Below are positions 6,205 to 13,862 of a DNA stretch of 32,003 bases, piece after piece; position 1 is the stretch's first letter, and every line of letters starts with the position of its first letter. A model generated the notes under the pieces. That model searched no databases. It saw only the letters and a program-made list of their open reading frames with translations, and was not told the DNA's origin. Location of the stretch: positions 1 through 32,003 of the IMG/VR virus record IMGVR_UViG_3300044797_000032; one strand, 5' to 3'. The translations under genes and the position numbers were made by a program. This DNA is from a virus.

Positions 6205-6439
6205 TAATTCTCCTTTCCTTCTGCCTTATGATCTTACGAACCGTCGGGGCACTTAACTCAAGCTTCATAGCAATCACACTCGATGTGTATCCATCAGCCT
6301 TCATCTTCAGAATCATATCCCGTGTTTCCGGTGTTACTTTGACTCGTTTGTCGCGGCGTAACTCCTCTGCTATAGAGTGCGCTTCGCGGACGGATTTTGC
6401 CGCCGTCAAACGGTCAGCTATTTTCTTTCGATCAGACAT
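6191..6439 (-). CDS. Helix-turn-helix protein, 82 aa
   Basis: The start is set at ATG 6439, preceded by GGAAGGAG at good distance. The longer reading to 6475 lies inside the upstream nuclease gene. Residues 45-75 (VTPETRDMILKMKADGYTSSVIAMKLELSAPTVRKIIRQ) form a classical helix-turn-helix of the resolvase or homeodomain-like type, with the recognition helix at APTVRKIIR. The N-terminal part is helical and basic. It could be a small DNA-binding regulator of this phage. No partner domain is present. Confidence 0.65.
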   Translation of the reverse strand: MSDRKKIADRLTAAKSVREAHSIAEELRRDKRVKVTPETRDMILKMKADGYTSSVIAMKLELSAPTVRKIIRQKERRINDER

Positions 6440-6795
6440 TGTTTGAACTCCTTCCAGTTCACTGAATTCTTCCATATCCGTTTCGCCACCAAGCGCAGAT
6501 TCTCTTGCGTCGCTAGGGTGGTGTCAACAAGGTTGTTGGTTGCTATGTAATTGAACAGCAGGTACTCTCTCCTAACACGCACAAACAGCCACCCTCGGCG
6601 TTCCCAGATAAAGTCACGTTGTAGCTCGTCCAGTTCAAACACCACCTTCGTCCGCGCCCGCTTCGGCCACTCGTCCAAAGCTTTTAGCTCTATCCATACC
6701 GTTCGGTCTATCTCTCGGAGATGCGCACTTAGGTCCGCAACACCAGAGGTGAATTGATCGGCATGTTTCATAGGTTTTGCCCAAGAGCCGCGCAT
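6418..6795 (-). CDS. PD-(D/E)XK-type nuclease (VRR-NUC or resolvase-like), 125 aa
   Basis: The protein has the core of a restriction-like nuclease: GVADLSAHL with the first catalytic Asp (about residue 20), then WIELKALDEWP carrying the Glu-x-Lys pair (about residues 36-38), and FELDELQRDFIWERRGWLFVRVRR as the following helix and strand. Short stand-alone proteins of this kind in phages are usually Holliday-junction-resolving or flap nucleases that serve replication and recombination. ATG 6795 lies 20 bp after the polymerase stop. The binding site is weak and the exact start is uncertain, since the frame is open further upstream. Confidence 0.65.
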   Translation of the reverse strand: MRGSWAKPMKHADQFTSGVADLSAHLREIDRTVWIELKALDEWPKRARTKVVFELDELQRDFIWERRGWLFVRVRREYLLFNYIATNNLVDTTLATQENLRLVAKRIWKNSVNWKEFKQCLIERK

Positions 6796-6815
6796 TCCCG
6801 CGAGAACATAGTCAA

Positions 6816-9542
6816 CTACACTTCTCTCAGCCAACGGATATTCTCCACCATCAGAATCGTGAACTCTTTCGGGACGGCCCCGACCACAGCGAACCACGAT
6901 TCCAACGCCGCTTCCTCAACAATCTTCTTGCCCAAGGCGACATACTTATCCGTCCCCACGCAGCACAGGACCTGCCCTGTATCGTCCTCCAAATTGAACA
7001 GCAGATACGCAGCCTTATCATCCGGCACGCGGCGCCCGTTCCTCTTAGCCAACCACTTCTCATCATTCTTGTCTCTCAAGTTCTTTTTCTTTAATCGTCC
7101 GATCACGCAGAAGTGCCCACCATCGGAGGATTCATTTATTTCCTGAATCTCGTGAACGTGCGTGATTGTCTTAAAGTGCTTCTCAGGCTCGGTATATAAG
7201 TGGCCCCATCGCTTTCGCGTCGGCGCATAGTCCGCATACTTCGACTCTCCCCCAAGTAGCGTAGCGTGCCGCTTACTTAGAGCGGTTCCCGCTCCCCGGC
7301 GCGCTAGGATTTCCCGCGCGGTTTTCTCCCCGACTCCCGGTAATCCGGTCAGCGGCCCGATCAGCGCCCCGTCAATCACTTCCCATCGATCCGTCGAGCG
7401 CTCACGGTCAACGGGAATAAACTCCAACTCACCATCGCGCATGATCTCGCGTAAGGTGGCCAGTACATTGTCCTCGTTGCGAGCGTTCCTTAAATTAGCC
7501 ACAGCGAACTCGGTTGGGTGATGCGCCTTCAGCCACGCTGTCCAATAGGAAACGAGCCCATAGGCGACGGCGTGCGATTTGTTAAATGACCATGAACCCA
7601 TCTGATCTATTGCCTTCCATATCCGGTTCACATCCTCCTCAGCAATCCCATTAGCCGTCGCACCAGCCTTAAACTGAACCCCGAACTTGGCAAATGCTTC
7701 GTTGCCCAATGTCTTACTCATCAACCGCCGAATCTCTGCCGTATCCTTCCATGAAAAGTTTCCCATCTCCCGGCAGATGCGCATTACCTGTTCTTGGTAA
7801 ATTATGCACCCATACTCCTCCCGCGTGTATGGTTCTAGGGCTGGGTGTAACGGGGCCACAACTCCTGTGTTCTTGCCCCTTATCCACCTTACGGTCTCGC
7901 CCCCCGATAGTGGGCCGGGGCGGGCGAGCGCTGTGATTGCGGATAGGTCCTGGAAGCAATCAATTTTGACTTGCTTCGCAACGGTCTGTAGCGCGTAGCC
8001 CTCGAACTGGAACACGCAACCATACTTGTGCGCATTCAGAAGATCAAACACCGCAGTGTCATCGAGCGGGAGCGCATACATCGCCTCACGGTCAAGGTCG
8101 ATAAGCCGGCAGCACTCCTCAATAACCGCTAGCGTCCGCAGACCTAGCGCATCAATCTTCAGCATGTTCAGCGACTCGGCCATTTTCTTGTCTATCTGTG
8201 CGCCGCCATCCTCCACCGCACAGTAGTTGGTCACCGCTTCGTTACACACTATGATCCCCGCCGCGTGTGTCCCGGCGGAGCGGGCGTGATCCTCTAGGCG
8301 ACCGGCAACCGCAAGTATTGGGTACTTCTCAAGGAGTGCCTTGCCAACTTCAAGTTGCTCTAGTGAATCGGACAGCTGGTTCCTATAGCGCATATCGCCG
8401 CTCGACCGCTCAATCATCACATCCTTAAGTTTATCAAGTTCCCACAACGGGACGCCGCCATGTTTCGCTACATCAGTGAGTGCGGACTTGGGCTTATATC
8501 GCATGATCGTACCGATTTGAGCGACGGAATGTGCACCGTACCGATCTGCGAGGTATGAAAGAACCATGTGACGTTCGGTATCGGGAAAGTCGATGTCGAT
8601 GTCCGGTAGGTCTGCGCGATTAAGGTCAATAAATCTCTCAAAGATAAGTCCGTGTCGTATAGGGTCCACTTCTGTGATTCGGGTGAGCCAGCATGCCAAA
8701 CTTCCACAAGAGGACCCGCGCGCAGGGCCAACAAGCATGTGTCGCTTGGCGTATCGAATAAGATCAGCGATGACGAGGAAGTAGTCAGCAAATGACTTTT
8801 CCTGTATGACATCGAGTTCATGTTTGAGCCGCTCCTTGTATGGCGATTTATTCAGCCCCCGACGTATCAACTCCGCACGGCACATTGCGGTTAGCTCGCG
8901 CTGCGGGTCTTTGACGGGATACTTGATATTCTCCACCTTTGGTAGAGGCGTGTCGCACTCCTCAACGATGGCCCGGAGCCGGTCTAGTTGTGCGTCGGTC
9001 GCGCCCTCAAGCAGTAGCTCCTCGCGGCTGAGGATGTGCTTCGGACCGGGCCGGGATTCCGCCTCCCGCCCGAGCATAAGGGCCCACGCCTCCCGGTCCC
9101 CAGGAACCGGGTAAAGGTTATCGGCGAAGGATAGCTGCAGACCGCTTGCAGCGGCTGCAGACCGGCGAACCACCCCCGGAACATAGCTCGCTAACGCCCG
9201 GGGGCCGGCTAGCGCCCGGGTGGCCTCCTGCAAGGCGCCCGGGACGGCCAAATACCAGTCCGAACCGGCTACCCGGGCCGGGTCGAGCGGCCCGGCCGGG
9301 GTCCCGTAGAGCGCCCGGAGCCCGGCCGGGGACCGGGGTATCGCCACAGCCCAGCGGTCTAGGAACGGGAACCGCCGGCCAAGCACAGCGTGCTTGCCCT
9401 GCCGCCCGCACTCCTTCGCGAACGGGACGTGGCCCCAACAGCCGTCGTCCGCGATCACACCACCATAAGCAGGCAACCGCGCCACAACTTCAGCTATCGG
9501 GCCGAACACTTTCCGAAAGCTGAATTCTGTGCGAACTATCAT
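6816..9542 (-). CDS. dnaE: DNA polymerase III alpha-type (DnaE-like) replicative polymerase, 908 aa
   Basis: This is a C-family polymerase. The palm holds LPDIDIDFPDTERH (residues 312-325), with catalytic Asp314 and Asp316, and KIDALGLRTL with the third Asp464. Residues 267-285 (KRHMLVGPARGSSCGSLACWL) and 540-548 (ARPGPLSGG) are further alpha-subunit signatures. A helix-hairpin-helix (LTGLPGVGEKTAREIL, about 731-746) and an OB-fold (about 808-905) follow. The N-terminal PHP region is short and lacks the usual His-x-His motif, so proofreading from it is unlikely. The DnaQ-like protein encoded four genes earlier may supply it. At 908 residues it is shorter than the bacterial enzyme (about 1160). 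The start ATG 9542 overlaps the upstream stop (ATGA). Confidence 0.92.
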   Translation of the reverse strand: MIVRTEFSFRKVFGPIAEVVARLPAYGGVIADDGCWGHVPFAKECGRQGKHAVLGRRFPFLDRWAVAIPRSPAGLRALYGTPAGPLDPARVAGSDWYLAVPGALQEATRALAGPRALASYVPGVVRRSAAAASGLQLSFADNLYPVPGDREAWALMLGREAESRPGPKHILSREELLLEGATDAQLDRLRAIVEECDTPLPKVENIKYPVKDPQRELTAMCRAELIRRGLNKSPYKERLKHELDVIQEKSFADYFLVIADLIRYAKRHMLVGPARGSSCGSLACWLTRITEVDPIRHGLIFERFIDLNRADLPDIDIDFPDTERHMVLSYLADRYGAHSVAQIGTIMRYKPKSALTDVAKHGGVPLWELDKLKDVMIERSSGDMRYRNQLSDSLEQLEVGKALLEKYPILAVAGRLEDHARSAGTHAAGIIVCNEAVTNYCAVEDGGAQIDKKMAESLNMLKIDALGLRTLAVIEECCRLIDLDREAMYALPLDDTAVFDLLNAHKYGCVFQFEGYALQTVAKQVKIDCFQDLSAITALARPGPLSGGETVRWIRGKNTGVVAPLHPALEPYTREEYGCIIYQEQVMRICREMGNFSWKDTAEIRRLMSKTLGNEAFAKFGVQFKAGATANGIAEEDVNRIWKAIDQMGSWSFNKSHAVAYGLVSYWTAWLKAHHPTEFAVANLRNARNEDNVLATLREIMRDGELEFIPVDRERSTDRWEVIDGALIGPLTGLPGVGEKTAREILARRGAGTALSKRHATLLGGESKYADYAPTRKRWGHLYTEPEKHFKTITHVHEIQEINESSDGGHFCVIGRLKKKNLRDKNDEKWLAKRNGRRVPDDKAAYLLFNLEDDTGQVLCCVGTDKYVALGKKIVEEAALESWFAVVGAVPKEFTILMVENIRWLREV

Positions 9543-9763
9543 GGCGCTGGTTTCTGCTTATTCGGCTTCTGCCAGTCCGCTATCTTGCATAACCAGCTCA
9601 TTTGCCGCGCGCTGATGGAAGTCTTGAGCCCGTGCACATTCGCCTTGCGGCTCATCTCATGCGCGAACTCCTCGGCGCTTTCGCCCTTCGCTTGAGAGAC
9701 GGCATCGAGACACATCTGTTTGAAATCCTTCTCATCCAAAAACCAATCCGCTGCTGTGGTCAC
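9539..9763 (-). CDS. Hypothetical protein, 74 aa
   Basis: The GTG at 9763 overlaps the upstream TGA (GTGA), and the stop overlaps the polymerase ATG, so it is tightly coupled to both. The protein is mostly helical (EKDFKQMCLDAVSQAKGESAEEFAHEMSRKANVHGL, then SARQMSWLCKIADW). The position directly before the polymerase suggests a replication accessory role, but no motif supports a specific one. Confidence 0.6.
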   Translation of the reverse strand: MTTAADWFLDEKDFKQMCLDAVSQAKGESAEEFAHEMSRKANVHGLKTSISARQMSWLCKIADWQKPNKQKPAP

Positions 9764-10041
9764 GATTCACCTCCAAAGAGAGCCGGCTCACAACCGGCTA
9801 ATTTTCTCAATACCAGATTGGTAGCTTCGTCAACAACTAACCTGTCCCCGCCAGCTGGAATGCGTGGTTGTCCTGAAGCACCAGACAAGAAAACTTCGCG
9901 AGCAAGTATGAGCTGCTCCGCCTTCAAAAATTTCCCTGCAATGTTCGCCATTTCTGCTGCCACCTTAAGGTCTCGCGTACCGTCGCGAACCTCATCGTAC
10001 AGAGCACTCATATCCTCTTTGATGTCTACCATAGTCTTCAT
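9760..10041 (-). CDS. Conserved phage protein, 93 aa
   Basis: ATG 10041 lies in an ATGA overlap and has AAAGGAGTTAAC before it, so I prefer it to the longer reading to 10122. The helical N-terminal half DIKEDMSALYDEVRDGTRDLKVAAEMANIAGKFLKAEQLIL resembles short proteins that accompany zinc-finger or HNH-type genes in many phages (pattern: L..LY..L..G......A..L.NIAGK). The zinc-finger gene upstream fits this pairing. No catalytic residues are seen. Confidence 0.65.
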   Translation of the reverse strand: MKTMVDIKEDMSALYDEVRDGTRDLKVAAEMANIAGKFLKAEQLILAREVFLSGASGQPRIPAGGDRLVVDEATNLVLRKLAGCEPALFGGES

Positions 10042-10787
10042 ACTGTTAACTCCTTTGTGAACCTTTTGACTCGTATAATAGACCGCTGAGCATCGACCAT
10101 TTCTTGCGGAATTTCCCCGCATGGCACAACCGTAAATCCAAATTTCTTTCGTAATTCTTTTGCTATGTGTTTTCTAACATAAGTATCCCCAAGTTGCCGA
10201 CAATCTTCTGCTTGCCAAGCCATAGTCTGCACGTTCTTCATTATGCGTCTTTGCTCTGGTGTTAAAGAGCGTATCGCTGCGCGATGCTGTGCTCTCATCT
10301 GTTTAATTAATTTTCGGGGCGCAGCGAAAGCAATAATTTGCGCCATAGTTAAAGGTCCTTTTCTTCTGGCAGCATTCCATCGTTCTTTGTTCTTTTCATA
10401 AGATCGGTGCCTTCGTGCAAGATATTGTCTAGGGTTCCTTTCCTTGCTTCTTTTTCGAAGCTCCTTGACCCTATCAGGGTTTGCTGCTTCCCATCGTTCT
10501 GTACGAATCTTCTGAAGTTTTTTATAATTTGGACTGTTTGCGCGCAGAAAGACATCCTTACATTTACGGCTGCAATATATTGCATTCCTACTCCGATTCG
10601 AGAATGCTGTGCCGCACTGACGGCACGTTGTTGGAGACAACAGCCTTAACGCTTTACGTCCATCACGTGCCACTTTATTCTTGGCAAGCTTCTCGGCGGG
10701 AGTAAGTTTTGCATAACGTTGTTTTGCGTAAGCAATCCTCTCCTCTTTGTGCTTTTGATAGTATTCATTCCGACTGAACGCGTTCAT
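10038..10787 (-). CDS. Zinc-finger DNA-binding protein, possible mobile insertion, 249 aa
   Basis: ATG 10787 follows GAAGGAGTTAACG at ideal spacing. The N-terminus is highly basic with repeated short helices (YYQKHKEERIAYAKQRYAKL). A treble-clef or ribbon motif follows at Cys55-x2-Cys58 and Cys72-x3-Cys76 (CRQCGTAF ... YCSRKCKDVF), then a long Lys/Arg-rich region (ERWEAANPDRVKELRKRSKERNPRQYLARRHR). This looks like the DNA-binding part of free-standing homing endonucleases, but I see no clear HNH or GIY-YIG catalytic motif. Its codons are visibly more A+T-rich than those of its neighbours, a sign of recent acquisition. Confidence 0.65.
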   Translation of the reverse strand: MNAFSRNEYYQKHKEERIAYAKQRYAKLTPAEKLAKNKVARDGRKALRLLSPTTCRQCGTAFSNRSRNAIYCSRKCKDVFLRANSPNYKKLQKIRTERWEAANPDRVKELRKRSKERNPRQYLARRHRSYEKNKERWNAARRKGPLTMAQIIAFAAPRKLIKQMRAQHRAAIRSLTPEQRRIMKNVQTMAWQAEDCRQLGDTYVRKHIAKELRKKFGFTVVPCGEIPQEMVDAQRSIIRVKRFTKELTV

Positions 10788-10798
10788 CGTTAACTCCT

Positions 10799-11422
10799 TC
10801 AGATAGTCAAAGTCCGGTAGCAATCAAGCAGGCGCTCAACATCACCCATGGCGCGGTGTGTCTGCTTGGTGTAGCGGTCGCCATAGACTTCCTTGCTCCA
10901 GTCATCGAGCCGAATCCGCTTGCCGCCCCGGTACTGGATTGCGTCGATGACGTCGCAAAACTCATGATCGGCCGATGGCTGCGGGGGCGGATAATCCACC
11001 ACTTTTCCTTTGGCGATGGCGTGTGCCACGGCAGTCAGTTGCCAGCGCTTAGCCTGAGCGCTGCAGTATGGGAACCGAAATTCCCATCCGATCCGCCGCA
11101 ACTCCCAGTACATTAGCTCAAGGTCAAATTCCACGTTGTACGCCACCACCGTCAGTTCCCCGAGCCAGAAGGGTAGGATTTGATCTATCAACACAGTGGG
11201 GAAGGTCCGCACCCCCGCCAGCATCGCGTCCGTTATGTCGTACCACTTCGCAGCTTCCGGCGGTAACGGGCAACCGGGGTTTATCAGGGTCTCAAAACGA
11301 TCAATCTCAACGAGATTGCTGTCCGTTTTGATTGCTGCGATTTCGACGATGCGCGGCTGACGCCCCGGATCATCACAGTTGCGTACTGGTCGGCCCGTAG
11401 TCTCGGTGTCGAAAAATATCAT
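10799..11422 (-). CDS. dnaQ: DnaQ-like 3'-5' exonuclease (DEDDh family), 207 aa
   Basis: All DEDDh motifs are present: Exo I FFDTETTG with Asp5 and Glu7, Exo II VAYNVEFD with Asp100, and Exo III THRAMGDVERLLD with His189 and Asp194. These residues bind the two metal ions of proofreading exonucleases, as in the epsilon subunit of DNA polymerase III. The likely job is to proofread for the phage DnaE-like polymerase encoded four genes downstream, whose own PHP domain looks degenerate. ATG 11422 overlaps the upstream stop (ATGA). A role in DNA repair is an alternative. Confidence 0.88.
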   Translation of the reverse strand: MIFFDTETTGRPVRNCDDPGRQPRIVEIAAIKTDSNLVEIDRFETLINPGCPLPPEAAKWYDITDAMLAGVRTFPTVLIDQILPFWLGELTVVAYNVEFDLELMYWELRRIGWEFRFPYCSAQAKRWQLTAVAHAIAKGKVVDYPPPQPSADHEFCDVIDAIQYRGGKRIRLDDWSKEVYGDRYTKQTHRAMGDVERLLDCYRTLTI

Positions 11423-11613
11423 GGCTTTTCATCCTTGCTCTTCATGATGCGAACGGCTCGGCTTTTTGCAGGAAGGTCCGGGTACTTGATCCGGTCGCAG
11501 AGCGCCAGGATCAGTTCGCACAAAGGCGACCCAATCATGGTTACCTTCTGTGCGTATTCGCGCGCCCGGCTTTCCAATTCTTCCGTTGTTAGTGTGTGTA
11601 AGTAAATGCTCAT
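11419..11613 (-). CDS. Hypothetical protein, 64 aa
   Basis: Both ends are ATGA overlaps (11610-11613 and 11419-11422). The protein is helical (TTEELESRAREYAQKVTMIGSPLCELILALCDRIKY) with a basic tail (KSRAVRIMKSKDEKP). There are no recognisable motifs. The gene sits between the MazG-like protein gene and the exonuclease and is probably co-translated with them. Confidence 0.6.
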   Translation of the reverse strand: MSIYLHTLTTEELESRAREYAQKVTMIGSPLCELILALCDRIKYPDLPAKSRAVRIMKSKDEKP

Positions 11614-11933
11614 TTCGTCAACTCCTCAAGCATTGCCCCATAAACCATGAGGTCATGCGCACTGTCGACATGTCCGCCGTTCGATAGCTGAGCAGCGTAA
11701 CGTTGTAACTTGCTCAGTGCTGCTAGGAAAGTAGCGAAGCGGTTGAAGTCCGCTATGCTGTCGAGATGTACACCGTCAGGAAACATCCCAACGAGCGAAT
11801 AGCCGATGTTCAGGTACGTATCGCCATAGATCGCGTTCCGCGAGCGAAACGTCGCGGCCCCGCTCTCTAGGAGGTCGGGCGCACGCATCCGCTCCTTGTA
11901 AGGTTGAGGCTGAATCGGTCCTGCTTCTTCCAT
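11610..11933 (-). CDS. DUF6378/MazG-like phage protein, 107 aa
   Basis: ATG 11933 has AGGAG nine nt upstream. The signature RSRNAIYGDTYLNIGYSLVGMF, then DFNRFATFLAALSKLQRYAAQLSNGGHVDSAHDLMVYGAMLEE, follows a pattern shared by many phage proteins. The all-helical fold with conserved acidic residues (YGD, GGHxDSAxDL) recalls MazG or DUF6378 nucleotide pyrophosphohydrolase-like folds. A house-cleaning role on nucleotides would fit the ThyX and modification-like genes just upstream. Catalysis is not demonstrated by the residues I can see. Confidence 0.6.
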   Translation of the reverse strand: MEEAGPIQPQPYKERMRAPDLLESGAATFRSRNAIYGDTYLNIGYSLVGMFPDGVHLDSIADFNRFATFLAALSKLQRYAAQLSNGGHVDSAHDLMVYGAMLEELTK

Positions 11934-11934
11934 G

Positions 11935-12399
11935 TTAGAAATCTCCTGGCGCCACCTGGGCGCATGGTATGCCTCGGCGCCGCCACATAGCGACTACCTT
12001 GTTACGGTCATCGAATACGAAGTCCACTTTGCTGCCATTTGCGATAACCTCATCCAACCACCGCTCCTTCAGCTTCTCATCCGGGGTGGTGTCGCCGAGC
12101 GGGCGCATCCGCAGGCCTATGCGCACCCAGTCCTCGTTGTCTAGCCAATAAGCTCTGGGTGTGTGGAATACGTTGTTGCTGAGCCACTCTATGGTCTGCT
12201 CGCGAACTTTTTCCGACCGCCCGGACCATATCTCTACGCCGCTAACAGGCCAAGAATTGATGACGTAGTTGAATATCTTCATAACACCAATCATCGGTGG
12301 GTCGTGAATGCTCATCGAGTTGAATGCATCATAGTCAGGGAGCAGGTAACGGCGCCATGAGCACTCGGCCAGCGTACCGTCGAGATCAAAAACTATCAT
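11935..12399 (-). CDS. HAD-superfamily phosphatase, PNKP 3'-phosphatase-like, 154 aa
   Basis: Motif I FDLDGTLA starts at residue 4, with nucleophile Asp and Asp+2. Motif II is WSGRSE, motif III is the Lys in EKLKERWLDE, and motif IV is FVFDDRNKVVAMWRRRGI. This arrangement is close to the phosphatase domain of phage polynucleotide kinase/3'-phosphatase, without the kinase. It may remove 3' phosphates from nucleic acids or dephosphorylate nucleotides for the neighbouring ThyX pathway. The ATG at 12399 is preferred over the GTG at 12402 because AGGAGG is then five nt away. The upstream stop overlaps by one base (TGATG). Confidence 0.78.
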   Translation of the reverse strand: MIVFDLDGTLAECSWRRYLLPDYDAFNSMSIHDPPMIGVMKIFNYVINSWPVSGVEIWSGRSEKVREQTIEWLSNNVFHTPRAYWLDNEDWVRIGLRMRPLGDTTPDEKLKERWLDEVIANGSKVDFVFDDRNKVVAMWRRRGIPCAQVAPGDF

Positions 12400-12608
12400 C
12401 ACGGCCTCCTAATCAATTTCAAGTTCCAGGCGTATGTCGCCTTGCTAATCTCCTCTTTACCGTAACGGACAAAGATCGTATCGCCATTGCGACTCAGACT
12501 TGTGACCACTCCGTGTTCGCAATCCTTATGGTCAGCCTTACCTTGAGCATGAAGCGGAATGTATAGGACTTCATCGCCGACTTGGAAGTTGTTCTCAAAG
12601 TCACTCAT
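12399..12608 (-). CDS. Small SH3-like barrel protein, 69 aa
   Basis: The ATG at 12608 overlaps the methyltransferase stop (ATGA). The longer reading to 12692 is only a shadow of that gene. The sequence FQVGDEVLYIPLHAQGKADHKDCEHGVVTSLSRNGDTIFVRYG reads as a KOW or SH3-like small barrel, conserved in pattern among many phages (VGDxVxYIPxHAxGDxxHxDCExGVVTS). The function is unknown. A nucleic acid or protein contact domain is plausible. Confidence 0.7.
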   Translation of the reverse strand: MSDFENNFQVGDEVLYIPLHAQGKADHKDCEHGVVTSLSRNGDTIFVRYGKEEISKATYAWNLKLIRRP

Positions 12609-13105
12609 TCTACTTTCCCCAGTTGGGTGAATAGTGCGAGGTTGCGTTCCACAACTCCGGCAATCAGACAGAAGTTCACCCTCAGGAGCCACTTACCCTT
12701 GTCCCCGTAGTAAGGAGTATCGAAGATGATCTTCCAAGTCTCCTCACACCACACTGAACGGTGATCAAGATCGTGCGCCTGCATCTGGCTGTTGTAATAC
12801 GGTGTCACGATGTTGGCGACGCCACCCGGTACCAGTACCCGCTCGAACTCTCTCAACATCATGAGTGCGTCGTGCCCGGTTAAATGCTCCAAGAAGTGGA
12901 AGCAATAGATCGTGCCGATTGTATCATCACCCTCACGAAGCAGCGCCATCGACAACGCATCCCACCCCGCTGCCCGTGTGTAGGGGGAGTCCTTGATCAC
13001 GGTATTGCCGCCAACATCGATGGCACAGAATCGGTTCGGTCCTGATTGAAGGTGCCCGGTGGAACGCTTCATGCCGAGCCACAAAAACTCTTCAAAGTTT
13101 TTCAC
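12605..13105 (-). CDS. SAM-dependent methyltransferase, class I, 166 aa
   Basis: Starts at GTG 13105, one base after the ThyX stop, and reads VKNFEEFLWLGMKRS. A short Gly-rich motif I (IDVGGN, residues 29-34) binds SAM, and a post-motif CFHFLEHL (69-75) is typical of the Methyltransf_11 group, followed by MLREFERVLVPGGVANIVTPYYNS. The core is compact with a brief C-terminal extension. Between thymidylate synthase and a HAD phosphatase, the substrate may be a nucleotide or modified base, but small molecules or proteins are also possible. There is no DNA methylase signature such as DPPY. Confidence 0.75.
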   Translation of the reverse strand: MKNFEEFLWLGMKRSTGHLQSGPNRFCAIDVGGNTVIKDSPYTRAAGWDALSMALLREGDDTIGTIYCFHFLEHLTGHDALMMLREFERVLVPGGVANIVTPYYNSQMQAHDLDHRSVWCEETWKIIFDTPYYGDKGKWLLRVNFCLIAGVVERNLALFTQLGKVE

Positions 13106-13106
13106 G

Positions 13107-13862
13107 CTACACCGCCTTTCCGTCGCGAGCGACGGGCGCAGCGGCATAGCGCTGGCCGTTAAATCGTTTGCGCGCTATCCATTTTGCTGACTCGTGGTCG
13201 AGACCTGCGAACCAGATAGGGCACTCCTTTTCGCCATACAGCGGAAAGGCACAGCTACCTTCCGCCACGCAGTGGACGTTGATAAACTCCTCGGCCCATG
13301 GGTGGACTTCGATAACGCACACCTTCATCGCGCGCATCGCGTCCTGGAACTCCTTCGCTGCGCGGGTACAGAGGCGCACCTTGGCCATCTCATGTAAGGA
13401 GCGCAAGCTGAATTGCGCTATGATTGAAGTGGTCATGTTTGTCGGCAGTAATCCACGGGCATCTTGAATTGGGACCCCAGCATCAATCAACTCGCTATAC
13501 GCGGCCAAAGATTCGTACACCGCCGCATCCCAGAGTACGGCCTCATCCAATGTGTCGATTGTATCGGGGCGGATTACCGGTTGCTCCCGCACATCCGTAA
13601 CCCGCTGCGACTGCTGGGCGTAGGAGCCGTGCCGATGGCGGACTAGCTCATGGGTGAAGGCACGCGTTACTCCTTCGATCATGAAGGTGTAAGAGACAAA
13701 CTCCCATGATGACTTGATCGTATTGAGCATATAGCTGAGGTGCTCGGCTTTTTTCTCCTCACTCCACGTCGCCGGATCATCCGCACTGCTCAGGCGCGTG
13801 CCCTTAGTACGTAACAAAAGATTGAGCGCATCGTAGGTGTAACTCATTAATGATATATTCAC
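13107..13862 (-). CDS. thyX: Flavin-dependent thymidylate synthase ThyX, 251 aa
   Basis: The defining ThyX motif RHRHGSYAQQSQR (Arg75-His-Arg to Ser85, Arg87) is intact. The second conserved block is present as DARGLLPTNMTTSIIAQFSLRSLHEMAKVRLC (about 134-165), with SLR in place of the usual NAR. ThyX converts dUMP to dTMP with methylene-tetrahydrofolate and FAD, feeding phage DNA synthesis. The start GTG 13862 overlaps the upstream stop (GTGA). A small chance remains that it makes a modified pyrimidine instead of dTMP, given its neighbours. Confidence 0.92.
   Translation of the reverse strand: MNISLMSYTYDALNLLLRTKGTRLSSADDPATWSEEKKAEHLSYMLNTIKSSWEFVSYTFMIEGVTRAFTHELVRHRHGSYAQQSQRVTDVREQPVIRPDTIDTLDEAVLWDAAVYESLAAYSELIDAGVPIQDARGLLPTNMTTSIIAQFSLRSLHEMAKVRLCTRAAKEFQDAMRAMKVCVIEVHPWAEEFINVHCVAEGSCAFPLYGEKECPIWFAGLDHESAKWIARKRFNGQRYAAAPVARDGKAV

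Noticed and set aside
6816-9542. Long plus-strand frames such as 9146-9523 and 8806-9114 opposite the polymerase
   Set aside because: They are antisense shadows of a well-supported polymerase gene, caused by its G+C-rich codons.
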